NCBI RefSeq assembly: GCF_963676285.1
Contig: NZ_OY781063.1
Coordinates: forward strand, 2,480,001 to 2,544,000
Origin: an uncultured Sphaerochaeta sp.
GTDB lineage: Bacteria > Spirochaetota > Spirochaetia > Sphaerochaetales > Sphaerochaetaceae
Length of the DNA: 64,000 nucleotides
Reading direction: 5' to 3'
In this document: positions 26,414 through 34,551 of the stretch, piece after piece
How positions within the stretch are numbered: the stretch's first letter is position 1
Layout of the letters: each line of letters opens with the position of its first letter
Made by a program: the position numbers and the translations under genes
The notes under the pieces: generated by a model
Database searches by the model: none
The model's input: the letters and a program-made list of their open reading frames with translations, nothing else
What the model was told of the DNA's origin: nothing

Positions 26414-27343
26414 TTATTTGTACGTAATTCGTGGGTCGAGCTGTGCGTAAATGATGTCTACCAGGAAGTTCATCACAATCAGGATGGCAGAGTAGACAAT
26501 GACTACCCCAACGATAAGGGTATAGTCACGGTTGAACGAGCTCTGTACGAAGAACTTGCCCAAACCAGGTACGCGGAAAATTTGCTCTACAACGATTGAT
26601 CCGGTGATGATTCCGGCAAATGCAGGACCAAGATAACTAACAATGGGAAGCATCGCACCTTTCATTGCATGCTTGAAAATGATAGTGGAGCTTTTCATCC
26701 CCTTGGCCTTTGCTGTGCGGATATAATCACTTCTGAGTGTTTCCAGCATGGAAGAACGGGTCAAACGGGCGATGTTTGCAAAATAGGCAAAGGAGAGAGA
26801 TACTGCAGGTAGAATGACGGTCTTCCAACCTTCTCCTGTAGTGTACCAACCACTGGTCGGCAGCCATTTCAGTTTCATCGCGAAGATGAGCTGCAGGACC
26901 GGGGCTATGACGAACAGCGGTACTGAGATACCGATGACGGCCACTCCCATACTAAGATAGTCCAACCAAGTGTTCTGTCGAACTGCAGCCATAATGCCTG
27001 CAGATATGCCGAAAACCAATGCGATGAGCATTGCATAGCTTCCCAGTACTACTGACTTCGGGAGGCTGTTGGCGATGTAGTAGTTTACATCATAATCCTT
27101 GTACTTGAAGGAAGGGCCGAGATCTCCACGCAGAATATCGAACATATAACGGCCGTACTGTTGGATCAGTGGCTCGTCCAAGTGATATTTTGCGTTAATG
27201 TTTCTCTCCACTACTTCAGGAAGCTTGCGTTCACTGGCAAATGGGCCACCAGGGGCAATACGGACAATGAAAAAACTCAACGTGATAATAATCAAAAGCG
27301 TGGGAATCATTCCCAATAGTCGGTTCACGATATATTTTGTCAT
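26414..27343 (-). CDS. oppB: Oligopeptide ABC transporter permease OppB
   Basis: Membrane subunit of 309 aa, the normal OppB length, with about six helices and the EAA-type loop in DYIRTAKAKGMKSSTIIFKHAMKGA. The N-terminal FFIVRIAPGGPFASERKLP is the usual OppB entry motif. GAGGA precedes the ATG at 6 nt. It is the first gene of oppBCDF, with a probable promoter at 27418-27446 and divergent from rimO. Confidence 0.93.
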   Translation of the reverse strand: MTKYIVNRLLGMIPTLLIIITLSFFIVRIAPGGPFASERKLPEVVERNINAKYHLDEPLIQQYGRYMFDILRGDLGPSFKYKDYDVNYYIANSLPKSVVLGSYAMLIALVFGISAGIMAAVRQNTWLDYLSMGVAVIGISVPLFVIAPVLQLIFAMKLKWLPTSGWYTTGEGWKTVILPAVSLSFAYFANIARLTRSSMLETLRSDYIRTAKAKGMKSSTIIFKHAMKGAMLPIVSYLGPAFAGIITGSIVVEQIFRVPGLGKFFVQSSFNRDYTLIVGVVIVYSAILIVMNFLVDIIYAQLDPRITYK

Positions 27344-27417
27344 TCGTTTCCTCGTCTGTGAGTTTTGCTACATAGTAGAAAGGCAGAAAGGTGCACCTAT
27401 GTACATACAGCATTTTG

Positions 27418-27446
27418 ATACTATACCAAGACGTTCATTTATGCAA
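27418..27446 (-). promoter_or_regulatory. Probable sigma-70 promoter of oppBCDF
   Basis: On the minus strand TTGCAT (27446-27441), a 17-nt spacer and TAGTAT (27423-27418). It predicts a transcript start about 70 nt before the oppB ATG. Confidence 0.55.
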
Positions 27447-27531
27447 GAATGATGTAAAATTCTTAAAGATTCTCACTTTTAGTAAGGTGTAATCATATTG
27501 CGTATAATAAGATGTGTCTCAATGACAGATG

Positions 27532-27555
27532 ATGTAAATTTACATAAATTTACAT
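27532..27555. promoter_or_regulatory. Palindromic repeat in the oppB/rimO gap
   Basis: ATGTAAATTTACAT at 27532-27545 is a perfect 14-bp palindrome, directly followed by AAATTTACAT, repeating its right half. It looks like a regulator site with one and a half binding units. It resembles the TTACAT/ATGTAA repeat before oppA. Confidence 0.45.
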
Positions 27556-27651
27556 ACTGTCAACAACCATCCTGAGGGAAGGGAGGTAGGAAAGAGCACT
27601 GAATTTATGCTAATCTGTTTTTTTGTATAAGTACCAGGAGATAATTGAGCA

Positions 27652-29004
27652 ATGAAGAAATTTTATATAGAAAATCTTGGATGTTCCAAGAACCAAGTGG
27701 ACGCAGAGATGCTGATCAAGCAACTAGAAGAGGATGCATTAGAGCTGACAGAATCAGCAAGTGAGGCCGATCTTATCCTGGTTAACACCTGTGGATTCAT
27801 TGAGTCAGCTCGTGAACAGTCGATCGAGGCATTCTTCACACTGCATGAGGCAAACCCAGATGCAAAAATCATTCTCAGTGGATGCATGGCCCAACGCTAC
27901 GCAGACGAGTTGCGCGAGCAGTTGCCAGAAGCCTCGGCCATATTCGGCAATCGCGATCTTTCAGCGATCAAGGATGTGGTGAGAAAGGTGTTTGCTGGTG
28001 ACAGGGTCGTGGAGGTTCCTTCCTATCCAGCTCCAGAGAACGAAGTATATGAACGAAATGAACTGCTCTCCTTTCCAGGGAGTGCATACTTGAAGATCAG
28101 TGAAGGGTGTAACCACTGGTGTTCCTACTGTGCCATCCCTCTCATAAGAGGTAATTTACGAAGCAGACCCAAGCAGGCCATCCTCACTGATGCTAGAGCC
28201 TTGATCAGCCGAGGGGTGAAGGAAATCAATCTCATCGCCCAAGATCTGGCATCCTATGGAACCGACAATCCTGAGCGAACCAGTCGTTTTATGGAATTGC
28301 TCGCCGACCTTGTTGCACTTGATGGAGACTTCGTAGTGAGGCTTCTCTATATACATCCCGATGCATTTCCTTCCGAGTTGCCTGCATTCATCAAGGAGCA
28401 CAAGAAGGTGCTACCATACTTCGATATTCCCTTCCAGCATGCAGATACTGCCATCCTGAGGAGCATGGGAAGGAAAGGGGACAAGGAGCAGCACCTGGCA
28501 ATGATTGAGCAGATCAGGGAGGTGCTCCCTGAAGCGGTTTTCCGATCCACGATTCTTTTAGGGTATCCAGGGGAAGATGAGCAGTCTTTTGCCGAAGTGC
28601 TTGATTTCCTCAAGTGCGCCCGGCTTGATTGGGTTGGCTCCTTCTTGTACAGCCGTGAGGAAGGGACCAAGGCCTATGCACTTCGTGGGGCGAAGGATCA
28701 TGCGAAAGCCTTGAAACGTGCACAAGGCTTCCAGAAGCAGCTTGAAGCGTTGCAGGCTCCAATCACCAGTGAGAACCTGAAGCGATTTATCGGTAAGGAG
28801 TATGATGTGCTTATTGAGGAACCGGTTGAGGGTGAAGATCTGGCAATCGGTCGTATGTATGCCCAGGCACCGGAGGTCGATGGACTTACCGTGGTAATGG
28901 GTCGTGACCTGAAGGCGGGAGAGCTTCTGCGCTGCGGAATTAGCAGGGTAAACGGTCTTGACCTAGAGGCAATCCCTGTAACGGGAGGCGTGTTTCATGG
29001 CTGA
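27652..29004 (+). CDS. rimO: Ribosomal protein S12 methylthiotransferase RimO
   Basis: Radical SAM enzyme of 450 aa that adds a methylthio group to an Asp of ribosomal protein S12. The N-terminal UPF0004 domain has its three cluster-binding cysteines C11, C47 and C78. The radical SAM motif is CNHWCSYC (C153, C157, C160). A C-terminal TRAM-like domain is present (about 380-445). RimO is favoured over MiaB because the N-terminus is FYIENLGCSKNQVDAE. A GGAG site precedes the ATG. Its end overlaps the helicase gene by 8 nt. Confidence 0.93.
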   Translation: MKKFYIENLGCSKNQVDAEMLIKQLEEDALELTESASEADLILVNTCGFIESAREQSIEAFFTLHEANPDAKIILSGCMAQRYADELREQLPEASAIFGNRDLSAIKDVVRKVFAGDRVVEVPSYPAPENEVYERNELLSFPGSAYLKISEGCNHWCSYCAIPLIRGNLRSRPKQAILTDARALISRGVKEINLIAQDLASYGTDNPERTSRFMELLADLVALDGDFVVRLLYIHPDAFPSELPAFIKEHKKVLPYFDIPFQHADTAILRSMGRKGDKEQHLAMIEQIREVLPEAVFRSTILLGYPGEDEQSFAEVLDFLKCARLDWVGSFLYSREEGTKAYALRGAKDHAKALKRAQGFQKQLEALQAPITSENLKRFIGKEYDVLIEEPVEGEDLAIGRMYAQAPEVDGLTVVMGRDLKAGELLRCGISRVNGLDLEAIPVTGGVFHG

Positions 29005-31279
29005 ACTGCAGCAACTTATGGATCAACTCAATGAAGCGCAGAGGGAAGCTGTTCTTGAAAACAGCCATCCTCTGCTTGTCCTCGCCGGTGCTGGTAGTGG
29101 CAAGACACGCGTTATCACCACCAAGATTGCTTATGCCATTGAGCAGCTTGGCATTCCCCCCTATAAGATTCTTGCGGTAACCTTTACCAACAAGGCAGCA
29201 AATGAGATGAAAGAGCGCGTAGGGCAGATGTTGGAAGGTCGCTCAGATGTCAATGATTGCAATATCCGAACCTTCCACTCATTTGGTGCTTGGTTTCTCA
29301 GGAGATTCGGCTCAGAAATTGGCCTTGACGCAAACTTTACCATCTACGATGACGATGACTCGTTGAGTTTGCTTGCCTCTTGTTTTCCGAACTACAAGAA
29401 ACGGGAACTTGATCCCATCATGAGAAAGATCAGCTATGCAAAGGACAGGGGACTGACCTACACGGACAATTTGCAGTCACTCAAGGTCGACTCCACCTTC
29501 AAGCGGATGTTTGAAGCATATGAGCGGAAGCTGCATCAGGTGGGAAATGTGGATTTTGCCGACCTGATCGGCCGTAGCATAGAGTTGCTTGAAACCAAAC
29601 CTGAGATTCAACAGTGGGTTCACCGTCGCTTCAGCATGATCTTGGTGGATGAGTATCAGGATTCCAATGCTGCACAGTTCAAACTGCTGCATCGTTTGGT
29701 AGGCCCTGGAACCTTCATCTGCGTGGTAGGTGATGACGATCAGTCCATCTACCGGTTCCGTGGGGCGGAGGTGCAGAACATTCTCAGTTTCCCCGATCAG
29801 TACCCGATGGCCAGGACCGTCAAACTTGAGCAGAATTATCGCTCAACACAGAGCATCCTTGAAATTGCCAACAGTGTCATCAAGAACAACAAGGGAAGAC
29901 ACGAAAAACAGCTATGGACTGCTAACAGAAAGGGTGGAAAGCCCCACCTCTTTTATTTGCAGGACGAGCAGGATGAAGCACTTCGTGTTGCTTCCATTGT
30001 CAAGAAAGACCGACGTTTTAACGAGAGTGCCGTGTTATACCGCACCAATGCACAGTCGGTGGCTTTCGAGACACTGTTCAAGCGTTCGGGGATTCCCTAC
30101 AAGGTGGTTGGTGCTCTGCAGTTCTATGAGCGTGAAGAGGTGAAAGATGCCTTGGCCTTGCTCTTCTTGCTAACCAATACAAAGGACGAAGTCAATTTCA
30201 AGCGCATGATCAACAAGCCCACCCGGGGTATTGGCCCGGGTAGCCAGGATACCATTCTTGCCTACAGCCCTGAAGCTGGGGGAGATTTGCTTGCGATGCT
30301 GCGACTTGCCACCGAGAAGAGTGGGCTCTCAAACAAGGCTAGGGAAGGCGCAAAGCATTTTTTGCGGATGTACGAGCATGCGCAGAAGATGCTTCAGGAA
30401 GGTGAGTTGGTCGATTGTGCCTATTTCCTTATCAGGGAATCGGGGCTGCTTGATCACTACCGGAAGCTGGACCAGCAAAATACCACCAGCAAGGTGGAGA
30501 ACCTGGAAGCATTGGTCAATGCTCTCTCTTCCTATGAGTCATCACTGGAAGGGTTGTTGCTTTTCCTCGAGCAACTTTCGCTCGATCCAACCACTCTTGG
30601 ACAGGAAGATCCCAGAGATAAGGATGGGGTTACCCTTATCACCATGCACAACACCAAAGGGTTGGAGTTTGACAGGGTGTTTGTAGCCGGTCTAGAAGAC
30701 GAGCTGTTTCCTGGTCGATCCGCTGAGAGTGATGAGGATACTGAGGAAGAACGACGAATATTCTATGTTGCAGTGACACGGGCAAGAGAGGAGTTGTACC
30801 TGCTCAGCGCCCGTGCTAGGAAGATATGGGGCAAGACCAGCTACAACCATCCAAGCCGTTTCCTTGATGAGATTGACTCATCACTGCTTTCTGTGCAGGG
30901 AATACGTCCCGGTACCGATGTGGGTGGATTCGGCTATCAAGGTCTCTCCAGTCTCCAGGAGAAGAGAAAGAGGCATGCATCCATGCCCTCTTCAAGAGCT
31001 TCTTCTTCCTCATGGGGCGCAAGCGGAGCTCCCATCATACAAAAAGGATTTGGCAGTAATGCCAAGACCTTCACCATGAAAACGGTGCATGAAGCAAAGG
31101 AAGGAGAACCCCTGTTCCCTGTAGGGCAACGTGTTTATAGTGACAGTTATGGGGAAGGGGAAGTAGTGACCCTTCGGATGAGTGGGGATCGTGAGGTCAT
31201 AGAAGTCAGATTTTTCAATGGCAAGAAAACCACATTCATCAGCAAGTTTGCCCAGCTGGAGAAAATTGGGGGTGAGTGA
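28997..31279 (+). CDS. UvrD/PcrA/Rep-type ATP-dependent DNA helicase
   Basis: Superfamily 1A 3'-5' helicase of 760 aa. It has a Q-motif LNEAQREAV, Walker A AGAGSGKT near residue 31, motif Ia VTFTNKAANEM, Walker B ILVDEYQDSN, motif III VGDDDQSIYRFRGA, motif IV LEQNYRS and motifs V/VI (TMHNTKGLEFDRVFV, FYVAVTRAREELYLL). The C-terminus carries a short Tudor-like end (GQRVYSDSYGEGEVV) as in PcrA. It likely acts in DNA repair and replication-fork processing. Overlap with rimO indicates co-transcription. UvrD, PcrA and Rep cannot be separated with confidence. Confidence 0.93.
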   Translation: MAELQQLMDQLNEAQREAVLENSHPLLVLAGAGSGKTRVITTKIAYAIEQLGIPPYKILAVTFTNKAANEMKERVGQMLEGRSDVNDCNIRTFHSFGAWFLRRFGSEIGLDANFTIYDDDDSLSLLASCFPNYKKRELDPIMRKISYAKDRGLTYTDNLQSLKVDSTFKRMFEAYERKLHQVGNVDFADLIGRSIELLETKPEIQQWVHRRFSMILVDEYQDSNAAQFKLLHRLVGPGTFICVVGDDDQSIYRFRGAEVQNILSFPDQYPMARTVKLEQNYRSTQSILEIANSVIKNNKGRHEKQLWTANRKGGKPHLFYLQDEQDEALRVASIVKKDRRFNESAVLYRTNAQSVAFETLFKRSGIPYKVVGALQFYEREEVKDALALLFLLTNTKDEVNFKRMINKPTRGIGPGSQDTILAYSPEAGGDLLAMLRLATEKSGLSNKAREGAKHFLRMYEHAQKMLQEGELVDCAYFLIRESGLLDHYRKLDQQNTTSKVENLEALVNALSSYESSLEGLLLFLEQLSLDPTTLGQEDPRDKDGVTLITMHNTKGLEFDRVFVAGLEDELFPGRSAESDEDTEEERRIFYVAVTRAREELYLLSARARKIWGKTSYNHPSRFLDEIDSSLLSVQGIRPGTDVGGFGYQGLSSLQEKRKRHASMPSSRASSSSWGASGAPIIQKGFGSNAKTFTMKTVHEAKEGEPLFPVGQRVYSDSYGEGEVVTLRMSGDREVIEVRFFNGKKTTFISKFAQLEKIGGE

Positions 31280-31280
31280 G

Positions 31281-32120
31281 ATGGAGAGAAGTGGGAAAGC
31301 CACTAGACAAGATTGGCCGGAAGGTTATACAATGCCTACCGTTGTCCGTGCCCGTGACTTTTATCTATATGATCGCTACGGTGAGCGGTATACCGATTTT
31401 TTTCAGAATTATGGCAGAGCCATTCTTGGCCATCGACCAGAGAGGATCCAGCAGGCTATCAAGTCTACGGTGAGTCGTGGTTTGATAGCAGAGTACCCAT
31501 CGGTATTCACTGGAAGGCTCGAAAAGCTATTGGTGAACCTGTTTCCAAGCTTTCCGGTTGTCCGTATTTATTCAGACCCCCGGAAGGTCATGCAAGCAGT
31601 AAGCGCAGTTTCAGATGATGCACTATTTGATCCTGCGATTTCTGCTGAACATGCAAGCCGTACAGTGTCCTATTGGCGACCGTTCCTAGGTTTTGGCGGG
31701 GCAGAATCCGTGATGCTCCTCCCTATCCTACCTTTCCCAGGGAGTTTCGTACCTCAGGTCGTTTGCCTCAAGGAATCCTTCTGTACAGCACAGGTCCCGC
31801 CCTCAGACCTTGTATCTCCGTTGTTGCTTGATTTGCTCGTCAAGACAACCTCGAGCTTGATCCAAGTATTGAAGTCGGAGGAAACAGTTGCAAAACGCAT
31901 GGACAATCCACTCAGTGGTGTGTTCAAGACACGAGGACCGTACGGATTAACCGGTCTCAGTGAGGAGCGTTATGCGGCCTTTGCCAGGGAAGCACTCACA
32001 AAACACATGGTATTTCCCCGGGCAGCGGATGTTCCGTTCATTATCCCGGGTTCCTATACCAAGGGTGATGTGGTTGGACTGGTGGAATTGGCTAGCCGAT
32101 ATGCCAATGCTGTAACATAG
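31281..32120 (+). CDS. Degenerate class III aminotransferase-like protein, function unknown
   Basis: Protein of 279 aa. The first 60 residues (ARDFYLYDRYGERYTDFFQ, then AILGHRPERIQQAIK) read like the start of class III PLP aminotransferases, which are usually above 400 aa. The chain is too short and has no recognisable PLP-binding Lys motif or the Asp block preceding it. A remote tail resemblance remains (VPFIIPGSYTKGDV). It starts 2 nt after the helicase stop with GGTGAG as ribosome-binding site and lies just before rplM. The frame is clean, so it is likely a real non-enzymatic or repurposed protein and not decaying. Confidence 0.7.
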   Translation: MERSGKATRQDWPEGYTMPTVVRARDFYLYDRYGERYTDFFQNYGRAILGHRPERIQQAIKSTVSRGLIAEYPSVFTGRLEKLLVNLFPSFPVVRIYSDPRKVMQAVSAVSDDALFDPAISAEHASRTVSYWRPFLGFGGAESVMLLPILPFPGSFVPQVVCLKESFCTAQVPPSDLVSPLLLDLLVKTTSSLIQVLKSEETVAKRMDNPLSGVFKTRGPYGLTGLSEERYAAFAREALTKHMVFPRAADVPFIIPGSYTKGDVVGLVELASRYANAVT

Positions 32121-32188
32121 AAATGGCTGTAGAAATACGCCATGCACAAAACACACGCAAGAACAAACTTGCAGAACAGGATGAATAG

Positions 32189-32617
32189 ATGAAGACTATT
32201 TTTGTGAAACCGCTGACGATTCAGAAGAAATGGTATCTGATTGATGCAGAGGGAAAGGAGCTTGGCAAGGTAGCAGTTGCCGCTGCACGCATCCTCCGCG
32301 GGAAGAACAAGCCCGAATTTGTCCCACACCAGGACATGGGCGACTATGTGATTATCATCAATGCTGAGAAAGCTGCTCTTTCGGGCAACAAGTACCAGGA
32401 TAAAATGTACTATCGCCACTCCAACTACCCCGGTGGGCTGAGACAGACCAGCTATGCTGATATGATCAAGCGCAACCCGGTATATCCGATGGAGCGCGCC
32501 GTTCGTGGTATGCTTCCCCGAGGTCCCCTCGGTCGCAAGCTGTACACCAACATGAAGGTCTATGCAGGTGATAAGCACCAGCATCAGGCACAGCAGCCCA
32601 TCAAGGTCGAAATTTAA
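32189..32617 (+). CDS. rplM: 50S ribosomal protein L13
   Basis: Ribosomal large-subunit protein of 142 aa, full length. Recognised by KWYLIDAEGKELGKVAVAAA, DMGDYVIIINAEK and RMLPRGPLGRKLY-like AVRGMLPRGPLGRK. It is followed 14 nt later by rpsI, the near-universal rplM-rpsI pair. A small inverted repeat GCAAG/CTTGC lies at 32157-32172 in the leader, which could be a regulatory hairpin. Confidence 0.97.
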   Translation: MKTIFVKPLTIQKKWYLIDAEGKELGKVAVAAARILRGKNKPEFVPHQDMGDYVIIINAEKAALSGNKYQDKMYYRHSNYPGGLRQTSYADMIKRNPVYPMERAVRGMLPRGPLGRKLYTNMKVYAGDKHQHQAQQPIKVEI

Positions 32618-32631
32618 GGTAGGAGCGAAAA

Positions 32632-33045
32632 ATGGCAAAGAAAGAAGTAAAGAAAGTGGAAAATCTTGGTCATGGTGTTGGACGCCGTAAGACCGCCGTT
32701 GCTCGCGTTTACCTGAGGGAAGGCGAGGGCAAGATTGTCATCAATGGTAGGGACATCGATACCTACTTTGGTAACCCGATGCTCACCTATATCGTGAAGC
32801 AGCCGCTTGAAACCACTGAGACAACCGGCAAGTTTGACTTGCTCATCAACGTTGTTGGTGGAGGACCTTCTGGTCAGGCAGGCGCTTGCCGCCATGGTAT
32901 CGCACGTGCACTTTGTGCCCATGATGAGGATTACAGACCTGCACTGCACACTGCTGGATTCATGACCCGTGACTCCCGTATGGTTGAACGTAAAAAGTAC
33001 GGTCAGCCGGGTGCACGCCGCAAGTTCCAGTTCTCCAAGCGTTAA
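32632..33045 (+). CDS. rpsI: 30S ribosomal protein S9
   Basis: Small-subunit protein of 137 aa with the diagnostic [39 protein letters not shown] and the C-terminal [24 protein letters not shown] region whose final Lys-Arg reaches the P-site tRNA. Its stop abuts the recX-like frame (TAAGTG), and a terminator begins 20 nt later. Confidence 0.97.
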   Translation: MAKKEVKKVENLGHGVGRRKTAVARVYLREGEGKIVINGRDIDTYFGNPMLTYIVKQPLETTETTGKFDLLINVVGGGPSGQAGACRHGIARALCAHDEDYRPALHTAGFMTRDSRMVERKKYGQPGARRKFQFSKR

Positions 33046-33642
33046 GTGGCATTTGCTCGCATCGAAAAGGAACCCTCTCGTGGTGGCTTCAGAGCCGTAC
33101 CGCAGGAGGGTTCTCCTTTTTCAATACCCAGTGAATTATTTGTCTCAAAGCAGCTTTTCATAGGGCAGGAGCTCTCTCAGGAGGAGTTCTTTCACCTCAA
33201 GGAACTTCAGGAACAGCATCTTTGCAAGATGCAAGCAATGACCTATCTGGCTCGTAGGGAGCATACCGCCTTTGAGCTGAAGATTAAATTGCAGAAGAAG
33301 TCGTTCTCATCGAGGTGTATCCAGAATGTGTTGGATCTCTTGAAAGAAGAAAACCTGCTTAGTGAAGTGCGTTATGCCCTGCAATTCATCGAATCCCGTC
33401 AACGCAAGAATCCTGAGGGAAGAGCCATGATGGCCCAGCGGCTTGCAGCCAAGGGTGTGGATCGTGAAGCTGCCGAGAGAGCGCTTGATGAACTCTACAC
33501 CGAGGAGCAGATCATCGACTATGTGGAAAGAGCCTATGTCCTTGCTCTGCGGAAAGTAGGGAAGGATAAAGCAAGAATGGTGCTCTCGAAGAAGGGTTTT
33601 TCTTCCTATGAGGTTCGTCTCGGTCTTGAGCGTCTCTTTTGA
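33046..33642 (+). CDS. recX: RecX-family regulatory protein
   Basis: Modulator of RecA filaments, 198 aa as drawn. The RecX three-helix repeats start at AMTYLARREHTAFELKIKLQKKSF and run to the C-terminal FSSYEVRLGLERLF. The only early start is a GTG directly after the rpsI stop, without a ribosome-binding site. The first 25 codons coincide with a strong terminator (33065-33121), so the true start could lie downstream, for example the ATG at 33229, which would give 138 aa. No recA is visible here. Confidence 0.82.
   Translation: MAFARIEKEPSRGGFRAVPQEGSPFSIPSELFVSKQLFIGQELSQEEFFHLKELQEQHLCKMQAMTYLARREHTAFELKIKLQKKSFSSRCIQNVLDLLKEENLLSEVRYALQFIESRQRKNPEGRAMMAQRLAAKGVDREAAERALDELYTEEQIIDYVERAYVLALRKVGKDKARMVLSKKGFSSYEVRLGLERLF
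33065..33121 (+). terminator. Rho-independent terminator / attenuator after rplM-rpsI
   Basis: AAAAGGAACCCTC (33065-33077) pairs with GAGGGTTCTCCTTTT (33106-33120), with a 2-nt bulge. An inner helix GGT-GGCT (33082-33088) / AGCC..ACC caps it and a T-run follows. It ends the ribosomal operon but lies within the 5' part of the recX frame. Confidence 0.85.
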
Positions 33643-33674
33643 TACCGATACACTTTCTGCTGATGGGGGATTTT

Positions 33675-34298
33675 ATGGGCAATAAACGTATTCTTGTGGT
33701 GGTTCTTCTCATTACTCTTTCAATTTCAGGAATCTACTCCCTGCAATTCGAGTATGACGAAGATCTTTCACTGGCAAGTGATGTCACCTTGGCTATGACA
33801 ATGGCCTCCCCTGGAATGCTCGTATTCGAATCCCCTGCCTCAGACTATCTGGCAATTGGTGGAAGCTATGGGTTTACCATGGTAGGAGCCTATTTCGGTG
33901 TACGTACTCCGCTTAAGGCAATCATCGACCGTCAGCGTCCCTATGTTGGGGAGGACTCCAGGCCGGATGACACCTCTGAAGATTATGACTCCTTTCCTTC
34001 AGGCCATGCATTGATGGCCTTTGCCTCTGCAGCCTATACCCAGACCATCACCAGTCTGTGGTATCCTGACTCCCAGGTGATGAGAGCGGCAAGTATTGCA
34101 GCCTGGTCATTGGCTACTGCCACAGCAGTACTACGCGTGGTAAGTGGAAATCATTATCCAACAGATGTCCTTGCTGGAGCAGCAATCGGAAGTGCTTTGG
34201 GCTTTCTCGGCCCTTACCTTACCAACAGGCTCTTTCCCCATGATGATTCTGTGCAGATCCTGGCCGGTCCAAATGTAGGGATGCGGTTAGCATTCTAA
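33675..34298 (+). CDS. PAP2-family phosphatase, secreted or membrane-anchored
   Basis: Phosphatidic-acid phosphatase type 2 protein of 207 aa. The signal sequence or anchor is KRILVVVLLITLSISGIYSL. The three PAP2 signature blocks are KAIIDRQRP, FPSGHALMAF and RVVSGNHYPTDVLAG, with all catalytic Arg, Ser, His, His and Asp present. It may dephosphorylate lipid or isoprenoid phosphates at the envelope. Starts at 33639 and 33663 were rejected for 33675, which follows GGGGGA and begins the signal peptide neatly. It likely shares transcripts with recX and ends at a strong terminator. Confidence 0.85.
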   Translation: MGNKRILVVVLLITLSISGIYSLQFEYDEDLSLASDVTLAMTMASPGMLVFESPASDYLAIGGSYGFTMVGAYFGVRTPLKAIIDRQRPYVGEDSRPDDTSEDYDSFPSGHALMAFASAAYTQTITSLWYPDSQVMRAASIAAWSLATATAVLRVVSGNHYPTDVLAGAAIGSALGFLGPYLTNRLFPHDDSVQILAGPNVGMRLAF

Positions 34299-34345
34299 TA
34301 CGTATTCACTCTTTTCAAAATCCTTCATTTCTGTTCCTGTTACAG

Positions 34346-34370
34346 CCTCCGTTTGCTATACGGAGGTTTT
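34346..34370 (+). terminator. Rho-independent terminator
   Basis: CCTCCGT (34346-34352) and ACGGAGG (34360-34366) form a perfect 7-bp stem with a 7-nt loop followed by TTTT. It ends the recX-PAP2 transcript, 47 nt after the stop. Confidence 0.9.
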
Positions 34371-34472
34371 GTCTGCTTATGTCGCAAAGATTAAATACTT
34401 ATTAACTATAACTATTATATATCTTTATACTAGCCAATGCTAAAAGTGCTTTTTCTACCACTTAAAGCGTAG

Positions 34473-34497
34473 AACAAAATTGTTCAACAAAATTGTT
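34473..34497. promoter_or_regulatory. Tandem operator-like repeat before the TRAP / dicarboxylate operon
   Basis: AACAAAATTGTT occurs twice in tandem (34473-34484 and 34486-34497). The junction makes a perfect palindrome TTGTT-C-AACAA at 34480-34490. The second copy overlaps the -35 box. TTGT..ACAA palindromes are common for FadR-type GntR regulators, and such a regulator is encoded in this operon at 39149. Confidence 0.65.
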
Positions 34498-34524
34498 GAC
34501 ATATGGTGTAACGCAGTTTACGAT
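34496..34524 (+). promoter_or_regulatory. Promoter of the TRAP / PDC-type catabolic operon
   Basis: TTGACA at 34496-34501, a 17-nt spacer and TACGAT at 34519-34524, giving a transcript start about 20 nt before the TAXI protein ATG. The -35 overlaps the operator repeat, consistent with repression by blocking polymerase. Confidence 0.65.
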
Positions 34525-34551
34525 TTATACATCTAGTAAAAGGAGTATGGT

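Larger units (their letters stand above)
27344..27651. other. Divergent intergenic region oppB / rimO
   Basis: AT-rich 308-nt gap holding the oppB promoter (27418-27446), an ATTTTACAT element in minus orientation (27452-27460), a palindrome cluster (27532-27555) and TATA-like -10 hexamers on the plus strand (TATAAT at 27503-27508, TATAAG at 27626-27631), one of which probably serves rimO. No coding potential is seen. Confidence 0.6.

Noticed and set aside
32121..32188. Known L13 autoregulatory leader
   Set aside because: Only a 5-bp hairpin is visible in 68 nt; too little to claim a described leader structure.
31947..32638. Minus-strand frames opposite rplM
   Set aside because: Shadows of a ribosomal protein gene and the preceding gene, with no protein-like features.
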